The notes beneath the pieces were generated by a model. It worked only from the letters and a program-made list of their open reading frames with translations, was not told the DNA's origin and ran no database searches. Shown one piece after another: positions 8,926 through 17,947 of a stretch of DNA of 64,000 nucleotides. Positions within the stretch are counted from its first letter, which is position 1; each line of letters begins with the position of its first letter. Source of the stretch: an uncultured Aquimarina sp. Lineage in GTDB: Bacteria > Bacteroidota > Bacteroidia > Flavobacteriales > Flavobacteriaceae. Made by a program: the position numbers and the translations under genes. The DNA lies in NCBI RefSeq assembly GCF_947500065.1, contig NZ_CANMQT010000001.1, forward strand, positions 558,001 to 622,000, given 5' to 3'.

Positions 8926-10790
8926 GAAAATTATTACTGTATCTTATAATTATTACTACTGGTATTGTATTTATTGCCAGGCTATTTTATTTGCAAATTT
9001 ACAACACATCTTTTGCAGCTTTGTCAGAAGATAATGCTATCAAAGTATTATATGATTACCCGCAACGTGGGGCTATTTATGACAGGAATGGTAAACTTTT
9101 GGTAACTAATCAACCTTCTTATGATGTTATGGTAATTCCAAGAGAATTAAAACCTTTTGACACCTTAGAATTTTGTTCTATACTTAAAATCTCCAAGGAA
9201 AAACTAGTAAATCAGTTGCATAAAGCCAGGGTATACTCTCCTCGTGTTCCATCCGTAGTTATCCCTCAGTTAACGAAGGATGAATATGCTTATTTACAAG
9301 AAAAAATGCGCAAGTTTGATGGGTTTTATATCCAAAAACGTTCGCTAAGAGATTATCATACAGAAAGTGCATCAAATGTATTAGGATATATTGCAGAAGT
9401 AAATGATGGATTAATTAAAAAAGATCCGTACTACCTATCTGGAGACCTTATCGGAATGCAAGGTGTTGAAAAACAATATGAAAACGAACTTAGAGGATTA
9501 AAAGGTATTAAACGTATTCAAAAAGATAGATTTAACCGAGATATTGGTCCATATAAAAACCGCAAATATGACACACTCCCTGTTAATGGAAAAGATCTAA
9601 CCATTACTATTGATGAAGAACTACAGTCATATGGGCAAAAACTAATGGAGAATAAACGTGGTGGTATTGTAGCATTAGATCCTTCTACCGGAGAAATCCT
9701 TACTTTAATCACTGCTCCAAGTTACAAACCAGAATTATTAGTAGGGCGAAAAAGATCTCCCAATTACACAAGACTACACTATGATTCTATTTCCAAACCA
9801 TTATTTGATCGAGGTGTAAAAGGTGAATATCCACCAGGATCCCCGTTTAAAGCAATTACCGCATTGATTGGGTTACAGGAAGGAATTGTAGACACTAAAG
9901 AAAGTTTCTCTTGTAATCATGGATTCCGGTATGGAAAAAAAGCCAAACTTGGGTGCCACTCCCATAGAAGCCCTCTAAGCATGATACCAGGAATTGCACA
10001 ATCCTGTAATGCATATTTTGCGAATGTGTATCTAAGAAGTATTAACAAATATGACACTCCTCAGGAAGGTATTGATAACTGGAAAAAACATGTAGAAAGC
10101 TTTGGCTTAGGAAATTACTTAGGTAATGATTTATCCAGTGGTAGCAAAGGATTAATCCCTAATTCTAAATTCTATAACAAACAATACAAGTACCCTACAT
10201 ATAAATGGTATGCTACAGCAACAATATCTAATGCTATTGGACAGGGAGCAGTTTTAGCAACACCGATCCAATTAGCCAATATGACCGCTGCCATTGCTAA
10301 TCGAGGATATTTTTACACTCCTCATATTATCAAAGCTATTGATGGACAACCTATAAACATAGAAAACTTCACTAAGCCGAAATATACCACAATCAATAAA
10401 GAACATTTTGAACCGATAATTGAAGGATTGCATCAAGTATACACCCAAGGAACTGCAAAATCTTTACAAATCGAAGGAATAGATATTTGTGGAAAAACTG
10501 GTACTGCAGAAAATTACACAAAGGTAAATGGAGAACGCATGCAATTAACTGATCATTCTGTTTTCATTGCATTTGCTCCTAAAGATGATCCAAAAATTGC
10601 TATTGCTGTTTTTATTGAAAATGGATACTGGGGATCTAGATATGCAGGTAAGATAGCTAGTTTAATGATAGAACAACATATAAAAGGATCCATATCAAGA
10701 ACCGATCTTGAAGATTGGGTACTAACCCATAGCCTTGAAGAAGAATATGCAAAACCTTATAGCGGTGAACCTTTTAAAATTAACCAATAA
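8922..10790 (+). CDS. mrdA: Penicillin-binding protein 2 (elongation transpeptidase)
   Basis: 622 aa. An N-terminal membrane anchor is followed by the pedestal/dimerisation domain (about 50-220) and a transpeptidase domain. The active-site motifs are all present: Ser307 in SPFK, the SxN-type SCN in AQSCNAYF, and KTGT starting at about residue 525. It cross-links peptidoglycan during lateral growth, working with the RodA glycosyltransferase encoded next. The stop codon overlaps the rodA start by one base. Confidence 0.95.
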   Translation: MRKLLLYLIIITTGIVFIARLFYLQIYNTSFAALSEDNAIKVLYDYPQRGAIYDRNGKLLVTNQPSYDVMVIPRELKPFDTLEFCSILKISKEKLVNQLHKARVYSPRVPSVVIPQLTKDEYAYLQEKMRKFDGFYIQKRSLRDYHTESASNVLGYIAEVNDGLIKKDPYYLSGDLIGMQGVEKQYENELRGLKGIKRIQKDRFNRDIGPYKNRKYDTLPVNGKDLTITIDEELQSYGQKLMENKRGGIVALDPSTGEILTLITAPSYKPELLVGRKRSPNYTRLHYDSISKPLFDRGVKGEYPPGSPFKAITALIGLQEGIVDTKESFSCNHGFRYGKKAKLGCHSHRSPLSMIPGIAQSCNAYFANVYLRSINKYDTPQEGIDNWKKHVESFGLGNYLGNDLSSGSKGLIPNSKFYNKQYKYPTYKWYATATISNAIGQGAVLATPIQLANMTAAIANRGYFYTPHIIKAIDGQPINIENFTKPKYTTINKEHFEPIIEGLHQVYTQGTAKSLQIEGIDICGKTGTAENYTKVNGERMQLTDHSVFIAFAPKDDPKIAIAVFIENGYWGSRYAGKIASLMIEQHIKGSISRTDLEDWVLTHSLEEEYAKPYSGEPFKINQ

Positions 10791-12043
10791 TGGCTAGATC
10801 AACTATTGTAGCCATAGATTGGTTGACTGTACTTCTATTTTTATTATTAATAGGTTTTGGATGGGGCAATATATATTCTGCCTCTTATGGTGATGAAGTT
10901 TTCTCTTTGACTGATTTTTCTCGACCTTACGTAAAACAATTATACTGGATTGCTCTAAGTGTTATAATCATAATTATTACACAAGCTATCGAAACTAAAT
11001 TTTATGAGCGATTTGCCGGTTTAATTTTCGTTATATCCATTGCGTCACTTCTAGGGCTGTTTTTATTCGGAAAGAATGTTAACGGTGCTACTTCATGGTA
11101 TGCTTTCGGACCTGTAGGATTGCAACCATCAGAATTTGCAAAAGCTGCTACTGCATTAGCTCTGGCTAAATTCTTAAGCGATATGCAAACGAATATTAAT
11201 CTGATCAATCACCAATTAAGAGCCTTCCTAATTATAGCATTACCTGCATTGATTATTATACCTCAACCGGATCCTGGAAGCGCATTAGTATATGCAGCTT
11301 TTTTCTTTCCACTCTATAGAGAAGGCCTAGCAGCCACCTATTTGATTATCGGTGCTTCTGCCGGGACATTATTCATACTAACCTTATTATTTACCCCTTT
11401 ATGGGTAGTACTAGGTATTGGAATAATTATGCTAATGATTTTGATTAAAAACAGGAAGCACAAACCAAGATACTCAAGATATTTACTAACACTTATCGTA
11501 ATTACAGGGTTTTGTTTTTCTGTAAACTATATTTTCAATAATGTTTTCGAACAAAGACATAGAGATCGTTTTAATATTGTTTTAGGGAAAGAGGTTGACT
11601 CAAAAGGTATTGGTTATAACACAAATCAAAGTCAAATTGCTATAGGTAGTGGTGGATGGACTGGAAAAGGATGGAAAGAAGGCACACAAACCAAAGGAGG
11701 CTTTGTACCCGAACAACATACCGATTATATTTTTAGTACAGTAGGAGAAGAATGGGGGTTTTTAGGTGCAACAACAGTTGTAATACTCTTTATCGGACTA
11801 CTTATACGATTATTGTATTTAGCAGAGCGGCAGAAATCACAATTTAGTAGAGTTTATGGATATAGTGTAGTAGGTATATTATTTGTTCATTTTGTAGTAA
11901 ACGTTGGGATGGTAACAGGTTTACTTCCTACGGTTGGGATTCCGCTTCCGTTTTTTAGTTATGGAGGCTCTGGTTTATGGGGGTTCACATTACTACTCTT
12001 TATTTTTATTAAGCTCGATTCTAATAGAGTGAATGAATGGTAA
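10790..12043 (+). CDS. rodA: Peptidoglycan glycosyltransferase RodA (SEDS family)
   Basis: 417 aa, polytopic with about ten helices. SEDS signatures are visible: ATSWYAFGPVGLQPSEFAK, IIPQPDPGSALVY, the loop PEQHTDYIFSTVGEEWGF, and the closing PTVGIPLPFFSYGGSG. It polymerises lipid II at the inner membrane with PBP2. It is the last gene of the elongation operon and the next gene is convergent. No clear hairpin terminator follows, only a T9 run at about 12,092-12,100. Confidence 0.95.
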   Translation: MARSTIVAIDWLTVLLFLLLIGFGWGNIYSASYGDEVFSLTDFSRPYVKQLYWIALSVIIIIITQAIETKFYERFAGLIFVISIASLLGLFLFGKNVNGATSWYAFGPVGLQPSEFAKAATALALAKFLSDMQTNINLINHQLRAFLIIALPALIIIPQPDPGSALVYAAFFFPLYREGLAATYLIIGASAGTLFILTLLFTPLWVVLGIGIIMLMILIKNRKHKPRYSRYLLTLIVITGFCFSVNYIFNNVFEQRHRDRFNIVLGKEVDSKGIGYNTNQSQIAIGSGGWTGKGWKEGTQTKGGFVPEQHTDYIFSTVGEEWGFLGATTVVILFIGLLIRLLYLAERQKSQFSRVYGYSVVGILFVHFVVNVGMVTGLLPTVGIPLPFFSYGGSGLWGFTLLLFIFIKLDSNRVNEW

Positions 12044-12140
12044 ACAAAGTAAACGACCTAGAACAAACTCACTAGTAAAATTTCTTAAAAACCTTTTTTT
12101 TTTAAAATAACTTACAACGAATAAAACCACATATGAGGAA

Positions 12141-12944
12141 TTAAAATTTCCAACCACTTTTACTAGAAGAAGCTTCAAGTTTATTTTCTATTTCATCCTG
12201 TAGGTTCGGAAAAAAATCAATTCCCGTCAGTTTTTCAATACTATCTGCGGCAACTATAAAGTCGTCAAGTGGTTTACCAGTACTTTCATTAGGAATCACA
12301 AAAGCAATCATTTTTGGATACTTAGAACTGTTATCCAAAATAATTTTATAAAAGTAGTTCGGTACAGAAACTGCTTCATAGCCAATTGTCTTAAGGTTCC
12401 CTTTCAGAATTCCTCCAGTAACCACATAAACTCCATTATATTTACTCGCCCAGTATCTGGTTTTCTGTTCTAAACGATTCCAAATACCAGCATTAAAATC
12501 ATGATTCTGTGGAGATATATTTGATGTTAGAAATGTTTCTTCATAAGCATCATAGGTAAACCTTCTATCACCTGCAGGACATAAATGGCCTTTATCATAT
12601 CCTGATTTTTTATAATTCCTCCAATCCGCGGAAGATGATCTTACTTTGTCATCTACTTCAAAAAAGGGTCTCTTGAATTCATTTTTAGATAAATGTTCGG
12701 TTTTCAGTTCATAGGCTACCCACTCTGGTTGTTCGTGTTTTTCTGAATAAGATAAAGAATAGTTATTATGAGATATAATAATTCCGGTTGTGGATGTAGG
12801 AAGATAGAAAAAGCTAAGTTCCTTATTCTTATCGACACTCTCAGTAGTATCTTTCTTATCTAGTGTATCTATATGTTTTTCGATGTAATAAAAACCAATA
12901 GTAACAATGAGAACTAACAATGGGTATATATACTTTCTATTCAA
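12141..12944 (-). CDS. Membrane-anchored or exported DNA/RNA non-specific endonuclease
   Basis: 267 aa. An uncleaved signal or anchor helix (YIYPLLVLIVTIGFYYI) is followed by an Endonuclease_NS domain. The active-site segment reads DKGHLCPAGDR (the family norm is DRGH, so Arg is replaced by Lys). The Mg-binding stretch NISPQNHDFNAGIWNRLE is intact. The enzyme should cleave nucleic acid outside the cytoplasm for nutrition or defence. No immunity-type small gene is next to it, which argues against a toxin role. The D-K-G-H variation occurs in this family, so activity is likely. Confidence 0.9.
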   Translation of the reverse strand: MNRKYIYPLLVLIVTIGFYYIEKHIDTLDKKDTTESVDKNKELSFFYLPTSTTGIIISHNNYSLSYSEKHEQPEWVAYELKTEHLSKNEFKRPFFEVDDKVRSSSADWRNYKKSGYDKGHLCPAGDRRFTYDAYEETFLTSNISPQNHDFNAGIWNRLEQKTRYWASKYNGVYVVTGGILKGNLKTIGYEAVSVPNYFYKIILDNSSKYPKMIAFVIPNESTGKPLDDFIVAADSIEKLTGIDFFPNLQDEIENKLEASSSKSGWKF

Positions 12945-12980
12945 ATCTATATCTTTTTTGTAATTATCCTAAAATGGCTA

Positions 12981-12988
12981 CAAAAGTA
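12981..12988 (-). promoter_or_regulatory. Likely -7 element for the nuclease gene
   Basis: CAAAAGTA on the plus strand reads TACTTTTG on the minus strand, an exact TAnnTTTG. It is 37 nt upstream of the nuclease start codon. No good TTTG -33 element is at the expected spacing, which lowers confidence. Confidence 0.4.
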
Positions 12989-13148
12989 TCAAAATCAAAT
13001 AACACTCTAATGCTAGTTGGTTTATTAGATTTCAATCAACAATAAAAACATCACTAATTCCTTCTTCAGGTATGAAAACAGTATTTACAAACAAACTTTA
13101 ACATAAATTAGAAGTTCAATTTTACGAGTGTTTTCAAAATACTCAAAA

Positions 13149-13163
13149 ACCTGAATTTCAGGT
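13149..13163. repeat. 15-bp palindrome, possible operator
   Basis: ACCTGAA-T-TTCAGGT is perfectly symmetric about T13156. It lies in the divergent intergenic region, 205 nt upstream of the nuclease start and 250 nt upstream of the VKOR start. Its form suits a dimeric regulator. No copy was seen elsewhere in the window. Confidence 0.4.
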
Positions 13164-13331
13164 GCTTGAACTAAAAAATTAACATAAACAAACTTTAAAA
13201 TTACGGTTATTCCATTTTTATTTTATGTAGAATCCTCGTCGAGTATGCGTTTTAAAATATCTATTTTAGATGGCTTTAAATTTTGAAAGATAATTTTTTA
13301 AAATCTCTCGTACAGAGAAAAATCATCATAT

Positions 13332-13369
13332 AAGTTGATATGGGGCGATCAACTTTTTAAGTATCTTTA
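13332..13369 (+). promoter_or_regulatory. Inverted repeat next to a -7-like box upstream of the VKOR gene
   Basis: AAGTTGAT (13,332-13,339) and ATCAACTT (13,348-13,355) are perfect 8-bp arms around an 8-nt spacer. TATCTTTA (13,362-13,369), one base off the -7 consensus, follows directly. A protein bound to the dyad would cover the region just upstream of the -7 box. Transcription from here would start near 13,375, consistent with the ATG at 13,413. Confidence 0.4.
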
Positions 13370-13412
13370 TCAGAAGTTAAGCACGCGAAAACAAAATCAT
13401 CTTAAAGGATAC

Positions 13413-15008
13413 ATGAAAAATAACATTGAAAAAATTGTTGAAACTGTTTTGATTCAAAATAGGATTAGCAACTACGACAAAAAAGATTTAGAATTACAAC
13501 TACAGATACATCCCAATTATCCAAGTTTTCAATCAATTACCGATACACTGGATTATTTTAACATAGATAATATTGCTGTAGAAGTTCCTGCAGAAGCTTT
13601 AGACCAACTTCCTAAAAGCTTTGTTTCATTAGTACAAAAAGATAATGCCGAAGAGATTGTTTCTGTTATTAACAAAAACGGAAGTATTCAGCTAAAACAT
13701 ACGGATCTAGAGAACACTAAGTTTACGTATGAAGAATTTAAAAAAATATGGATTCCAAAGGTTATAGCTGTAGAGCATAATACAGGAACTAGTGCTCTTT
13801 TCTCAAAAGAATCTCTTATTCAGAATATTCTATTTGGGGCATTACTAGTAAGTGGTATTACAGCACTCATATTTAGACCCTTTGATTTATATCAAATATT
13901 ATTTCTAATCTTATCGATTTCTGGAGTTGTTTTCAGTCTTTTTGCGGTTAGAGAAAGTTTAGGCATTCAGTCGAATACAATGCACCAATTTTGTACTTCA
14001 GTTGGAAATTCTAATTGTGGAGATGTTATTAATAACAACACAGGCAAATTACTTAAGAATTTCTCATTAGCAGATGCCAGTATTACCTTTTTTGGTATTC
14101 TAACGATATTTCAATTATTTTATGGTTTTAATAGCACCTTATTATTACCTACACTTATCGGAATTCCCTTTATTGCATATTCAATATATTCTCAGGCATT
14201 TGTTATAAAGAAATGGTGCGCAATCTGTATTGCTATTAGTGCCATATCTATTGGTCTTATCGTAGTAGCTTTACTTAGCCTTCCTTTTATCTTTACGCTC
14301 GTATCAATTGCTACTTTCGTTATGGTATCGGCGCTCACTCTATTAGCATATATGTATGTTAAAGAAAATATGGTAGAAAATAAAGATTACAAAAGTGAAA
14401 ATATCAAATTGAACCATTTTAAAAGAGATAGACAGATATTCGATCATTTACTAAGTATATCTGAAAAAATAGAGGACAACGCTTCAATTACTAATGAGGT
14501 TGTCTTAGGCAACCCTAATTCTAAATTTAAAATTATTAGTTTAACCAACCCAATGTGCGGTTATTGCAAAGGAGCTTTTGAGGCTTATGTGCGAGTACTA
14601 CGGACAATGAGTGAACAACTCCAGATCATTATACGACTAAAGGTATCATTAGACGATCTTGATAATCAAGCTACCCAAATTAGTTTGCGTTTAATGGAAA
14701 TATACCATACCAATGGATCTGATAGTTTTATTACTGCTTATAGTGAATGGTTTACAGATAGAACCTTTAGTGTTTGGATAAAAAAATACGGCGCTCCAAA
14801 AAACAGTGAGAATCATATTAAAACGCTTAAAAATCAATCTGAATGGGCAGAAAAAAATAATTTATTTTACACTCCAGCCTCACTTATGAACACATCTATA
14901 TATCCTAAAAAATATAGTTATGATGAATTCTTTCACTTTACCAGTATGATGATAGAAAACCAACAAGAACCCAATTATGATGTAGAACAAAAACCCGTAG
15001 GTGTTTAA
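13413..15008 (+). CDS. VKOR-family disulfide protein with thioredoxin domain and degenerate C39-like N-terminus
   Basis: 531 aa from ATG 13,413, preceded by AAAGGA. A TTG 78 nt upstream is open but lies inside the dyad and adds a poorly conserved extension. Residues ~1-115 resemble a C39 peptidase fold (HPNYPSFQSITDTLDYFNI) with no catalytic Cys. Six hydrophobic segments follow and hold the VKOR core: the cysteines of QFCTSVGNSNCGDVI and the CxxC of WCAIC. The C-terminal ~150 residues form a thioredoxin-like domain with CGYC. VKOR enzymes re-oxidise thiol oxidoreductases with quinone, so this should introduce disulfides in the periplasm. In Bacteroidota such fusions often sit with peptide-export genes, but none is seen here. 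Confidence 0.85.
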   Translation: MKNNIEKIVETVLIQNRISNYDKKDLELQLQIHPNYPSFQSITDTLDYFNIDNIAVEVPAEALDQLPKSFVSLVQKDNAEEIVSVINKNGSIQLKHTDLENTKFTYEEFKKIWIPKVIAVEHNTGTSALFSKESLIQNILFGALLVSGITALIFRPFDLYQILFLILSISGVVFSLFAVRESLGIQSNTMHQFCTSVGNSNCGDVINNNTGKLLKNFSLADASITFFGILTIFQLFYGFNSTLLLPTLIGIPFIAYSIYSQAFVIKKWCAICIAISAISIGLIVVALLSLPFIFTLVSIATFVMVSALTLLAYMYVKENMVENKDYKSENIKLNHFKRDRQIFDHLLSISEKIEDNASITNEVVLGNPNSKFKIISLTNPMCGYCKGAFEAYVRVLRTMSEQLQIIIRLKVSLDDLDNQATQISLRLMEIYHTNGSDSFITAYSEWFTDRTFSVWIKKYGAPKNSENHIKTLKNQSEWAEKNNLFYTPASLMNTSIYPKKYSYDEFFHFTSMMIENQQEPNYDVEQKPVGV

Positions 15009-15149
15009 CCAAAAAAACACTTAAACCTAATTGTAAAAAAGGATTCTTTTTAGAATCAGAAATGAAACTTTTCTTTTTTTTTTTAGAAAAGCTATTGATA
15101 AAAGACGTATTACAGTACTCTTTTTCTTCACACACTCACTCAGACATTT

Positions 15150-15183
15150 CCCCGAATGTCTATAAACTTTCGGGGATTTTTTT
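15150..15183 (+). terminator. Intrinsic terminator after the VKOR gene
   Basis: CCCCGAA (15,150-15,156) pairs with TTCGGGG (15,169-15,175) and is followed by A and a run of seven T. It lies about 140 nt after the stop. The left flank has no A-run, so it should act only on the plus strand. Confidence 0.8.
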
Positions 15184-15221
15184 ATCTTTTATATGAAATC
15201 AAATTTATAATACAAACCTCT

Positions 15222-17696
15222 CTATTCTAGATTTATACTAGCCACAGAAATATTATTCTCAAAAGTTTTTTTCAGCTCAATAATTTTCACTTGCTTACTT
15301 TCTTGTGGCATACCGTAATTTTTATACATCGTACATTTAATAAACTGAGGAATTCCTGGCTCTTCTTCGCCCGTTTTATGCCCTTTTAGATTAACCAACC
15401 AGATTCCAGGATTACTTTCTTTGAGCACAAACTCCTTCATATTATACCCCTCTGCACGTTCTCTTTCTAATTCTTTATACTCAGCAACAACTGTATGTTT
15501 CCAAGTATAATATTTGTTATCAGGGTTTACAAACTGAATATCAAACTCACTTTGTGGATCATTCCATTCAAAAACAATTCTGCCATCCAGGTCTTGAGCC
15601 TTACTATAAAATGATGGATGTAGATCTCTATAGTCTACATCTATCTTATGTTTTGTAACCAAATATTTCACTTCAGTAACTGCAACTTCCAATACAGAAT
15701 CGCCAAAAACAACTCCAGGAATCTTGTTATCCAAAATTAACTTATACAAAGAAAACGCTTTTCCAAACTCCTTTAAAGAAACATAACTCTGAGCAAGATC
15801 CAGGTATGTTTGAGAACGTTGAGGCTCTAATTCTCCAATTCTTTTATAGATTCTATGTGCTGTTCCAAATTTCTCTTTCTCTTCATATATAAAAGCTAAG
15901 CCTCTCAGTGCCTTGGGATTGTCATTCGCTATCTCTATTCCAGTATTTAAAATATCATATGCATATTTTTCATCCCATTGTAAGAAATAAGTAAACACCT
16001 CTCTATAGAAATTGATATTTAGCAAATTCGCCTCCAATTCTCTTAAATAAATAGCTTTGGCTTCTTCAAAAGATGTTGAGTTTTTCAAACTTGATGCAGA
16101 TGTTTCGAAATGAGAAGATTTCTCATATCGCTTTGCTAAACCATTATACTCATTCCCTTTTACTAATAAAGAATTTGCCCTTTGTTTTCTTTCTAAAAAT
16201 TCTCGGTTTTGCATAGCAGCTTTGGTCGTAATATACAGCACTCCATTTCTTCCATTAGTTCCATATCGCACATTCCCTAAAAGACTAGGAACTAAAGTTA
16301 CATTGGCAACTGTATTGGGATCAATAAAACTAACATCTCCTATAAATAAAACCCCATCTAAAACAACAGTTCTCCGACTTGAAAGAATAAAACTAACCCC
16401 TCCTCTTTCGCCGGGAATTCTTCCTGCAATAAGTTGATCTATGTTGTAAGCAAATTTATTTAGTTGATCCCTCTCTCTATAATATGACCTATACCCTAAA
16501 CTTCTACGTTTCTTAGGTCCTAATGCAGTATAAACAATTTGATCATCATCATTTTCTTCTAACTCTGAACTAATCACTACTTCTGATAATCGATCATATT
16601 TCGATTTTAGAGACACCTCCACATTTTGTTGATCCTGAACCTGTATATCTTTTGGTATAGTAATTAAGGATCTAAATTCTAACACATCTCCTTCTACTGC
16701 AGCTATGCTAAAGGATCCATCTGCTTTGGTATGTGTATAACGCAATTGGCCCTTTACCCTCACTTCGCAACCTTGCACAGGCCTCTTAGAGGATCTAACT
16801 ACACCCGTAATACTAGATTCATCTGCAGAACTATTATTTGCAACCTCATCACTCTTAAGTTTTAATACATCCATTGAAAAGCCAATGGCACTATAAGGTA
16901 ATTTTTGCCAACTATCCTGACTTGTTGTTTTTATAAAAGACGTTCCGATTTTATCGGACATTTTCAGCTGTAATTGATTTCCATCCGTACCATAGCTTTC
17001 TAGTAACTCTACCCCTACTATTACTTGGTTGTAAGCAGTAATTTCCCTAGCATTAAGATCAATTGTTTCTTCGCCATCTTTTCTTTTTATAGTATGGTAT
17101 ATAGACTTTGTTAATTTGTCTCCTGGAGCAACATCTGATCCAATATCATAAATATTGATCCTTACCAATGTACTATCAGCTTTATGTTCAGCAATTGTAA
17201 ATCTTAACTGTTCTAAATTAGCCATCTGCGCTGAAAGATCTACCAAACTAGCCACCTCTGAACCTTTCATATCTTTTTCGGACCAACCAATCGTAACTTT
17301 AGAATTAGCTGATGATCCAACCTGATCTTTAATCAAATCACCTTTAGGAGTCTTTTTTGGAGTTTCTCCATCATCTGGAAGTTTGGATAAATAAAGTACT
17401 TTAGTCTTATCTAAAATAGATTGTAAACCTGTAAAGGCTATCCGTAAAGGGTAATAACCTTGGGCTGTAATCTGCAAGGTATCCTTAGCAGTAACACGTT
17501 TCTCCAAAAATGAAAGCTCAAAATATCCTTCTTGATCTGTTACTGTACCTAAACCTCTATCTATAAAACCAACATTGGCATATGCTATTGGTTGGCGAGT
17601 AACCCTATCTACTGCCAATGAACTTAACTCAATCCCGGATTGACTAAATAAGTTTCCCGAACAAACGATTGTAATTGCTAACAATATTTTTTTCAT
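15222..17696 (-). CDS. Carboxypeptidase-regulatory-like / TonB-plug protein with TPRs and no beta-barrel
   Basis: 824 aa with a cleavable signal peptide (MKKILLAITIVCSGNLFSQ). A CarboxypepD_reg-like domain comes first (~25-110, VDRVTRQPIAYANVGF). A beta-rich region follows, then a second regulatory-like domain (~300-370, ITGVVRSSKRPVQGCEVRVKG). A TonB-receptor plug-like domain is next (~400-510: SSRRTVVLDGVLFIGD, YGTNGRNGVLYITTK). The rest is TPR-like repeats (~530-690) and a C-terminal beta domain. The parts match SusC-type N-termini, but the ~600-residue barrel is absent. It is therefore likely a periplasmic or surface structural or signalling protein and not a transporter. It has its own promoter-like site and is separated from the anti-sigma gene by a hairpin. 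Confidence 0.75.
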   Translation of the reverse strand: MKKILLAITIVCSGNLFSQSGIELSSLAVDRVTRQPIAYANVGFIDRGLGTVTDQEGYFELSFLEKRVTAKDTLQITAQGYYPLRIAFTGLQSILDKTKVLYLSKLPDDGETPKKTPKGDLIKDQVGSSANSKVTIGWSEKDMKGSEVASLVDLSAQMANLEQLRFTIAEHKADSTLVRINIYDIGSDVAPGDKLTKSIYHTIKRKDGEETIDLNAREITAYNQVIVGVELLESYGTDGNQLQLKMSDKIGTSFIKTTSQDSWQKLPYSAIGFSMDVLKLKSDEVANNSSADESSITGVVRSSKRPVQGCEVRVKGQLRYTHTKADGSFSIAAVEGDVLEFRSLITIPKDIQVQDQQNVEVSLKSKYDRLSEVVISSELEENDDDQIVYTALGPKKRRSLGYRSYYRERDQLNKFAYNIDQLIAGRIPGERGGVSFILSSRRTVVLDGVLFIGDVSFIDPNTVANVTLVPSLLGNVRYGTNGRNGVLYITTKAAMQNREFLERKQRANSLLVKGNEYNGLAKRYEKSSHFETSASSLKNSTSFEEAKAIYLRELEANLLNINFYREVFTYFLQWDEKYAYDILNTGIEIANDNPKALRGLAFIYEEKEKFGTAHRIYKRIGELEPQRSQTYLDLAQSYVSLKEFGKAFSLYKLILDNKIPGVVFGDSVLEVAVTEVKYLVTKHKIDVDYRDLHPSFYSKAQDLDGRIVFEWNDPQSEFDIQFVNPDNKYYTWKHTVVAEYKELERERAEGYNMKEFVLKESNPGIWLVNLKGHKTGEEEPGIPQFIKCTMYKNYGMPQESKQVKIIELKKTFENNISVASINLE

Positions 17697-17741
17697 ATTC
17701 CCCTTTATTAAATATTTACACTATAACTCACTCAATATTAC

Positions 17742-17774
17742 TAAAGATAAATATTTAAACCTTTAACAAAGGTT
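17742..17774 (-). promoter_or_regulatory. Promoter of the plug-TPR gene with an overlapping 7-3-7 dyad
   Basis: On the minus strand TTTG (17,770-17,767) and TATCTTTA (17,749-17,742) are spaced by 17 nt, close to the Bacteroidota promoter form. AACCTTT-AAC-AAAGGTT (17,758-17,774) is a perfect dyad over the -33 element, a suitable place for a repressor or activator. Confidence 0.55.
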
Positions 17775-17880
17775 AATTAGCTGTTAATCAATCTACTTTC
17801 ACCTAACAAAAAGGGGTAGAATGCCTTAAAATCGACCTTTGTCATCAAATGTATATAGTGTCGCGTCGCTTATTTACATA

Positions 17881-17903
17881 AAAAGTGCCTACAAAGCACT
17901 TTT
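17881..17903 (-). terminator. Hairpin terminator after the anti-sigma-like gene
   Basis: AAAAGTGC (17,881-17,888) and GCACTTTT (17,896-17,903) form a perfect 8-bp stem with a 7-nt loop, 45 nt after the minus-strand stop at 17,948. The U-rich part is short and lies mostly inside the stem, so efficiency is uncertain. Confidence 0.5.
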
Positions 17904-17947
17904 ATGAATTAAAATAAACTCTATGTATTTAACAAGCTGATGAATCT

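Larger units (their letters stand above)
12945..13412. other. 468-nt intergenic region between nuclease and VKOR genes, with two dyads
   Basis: No convincing gene. It holds a minus-strand -7-like box (12,981-12,988), a 15-bp palindrome (13,149-13,163) and an 8-bp inverted repeat (13,332-13,355). There is also a small hairpin, TCTCT/AGAGA at 13,305-13,319. The rest is AT-rich with only very short ORFs. Confidence 0.6.

Noticed and set aside
12141..12944. Nuclease as a polymorphic toxin
   Set aside because: There is no toxin-delivery domain and no adjacent immunity gene; the domain layout fits a simple exported nuclease.
13246..13287. 13-aa ORF (MRFKISILDGFKF) upstream of the VKOR gene as a peptide precursor
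   Set aside because: It is too short, has no leader motif or Cys and no conservation evidence.
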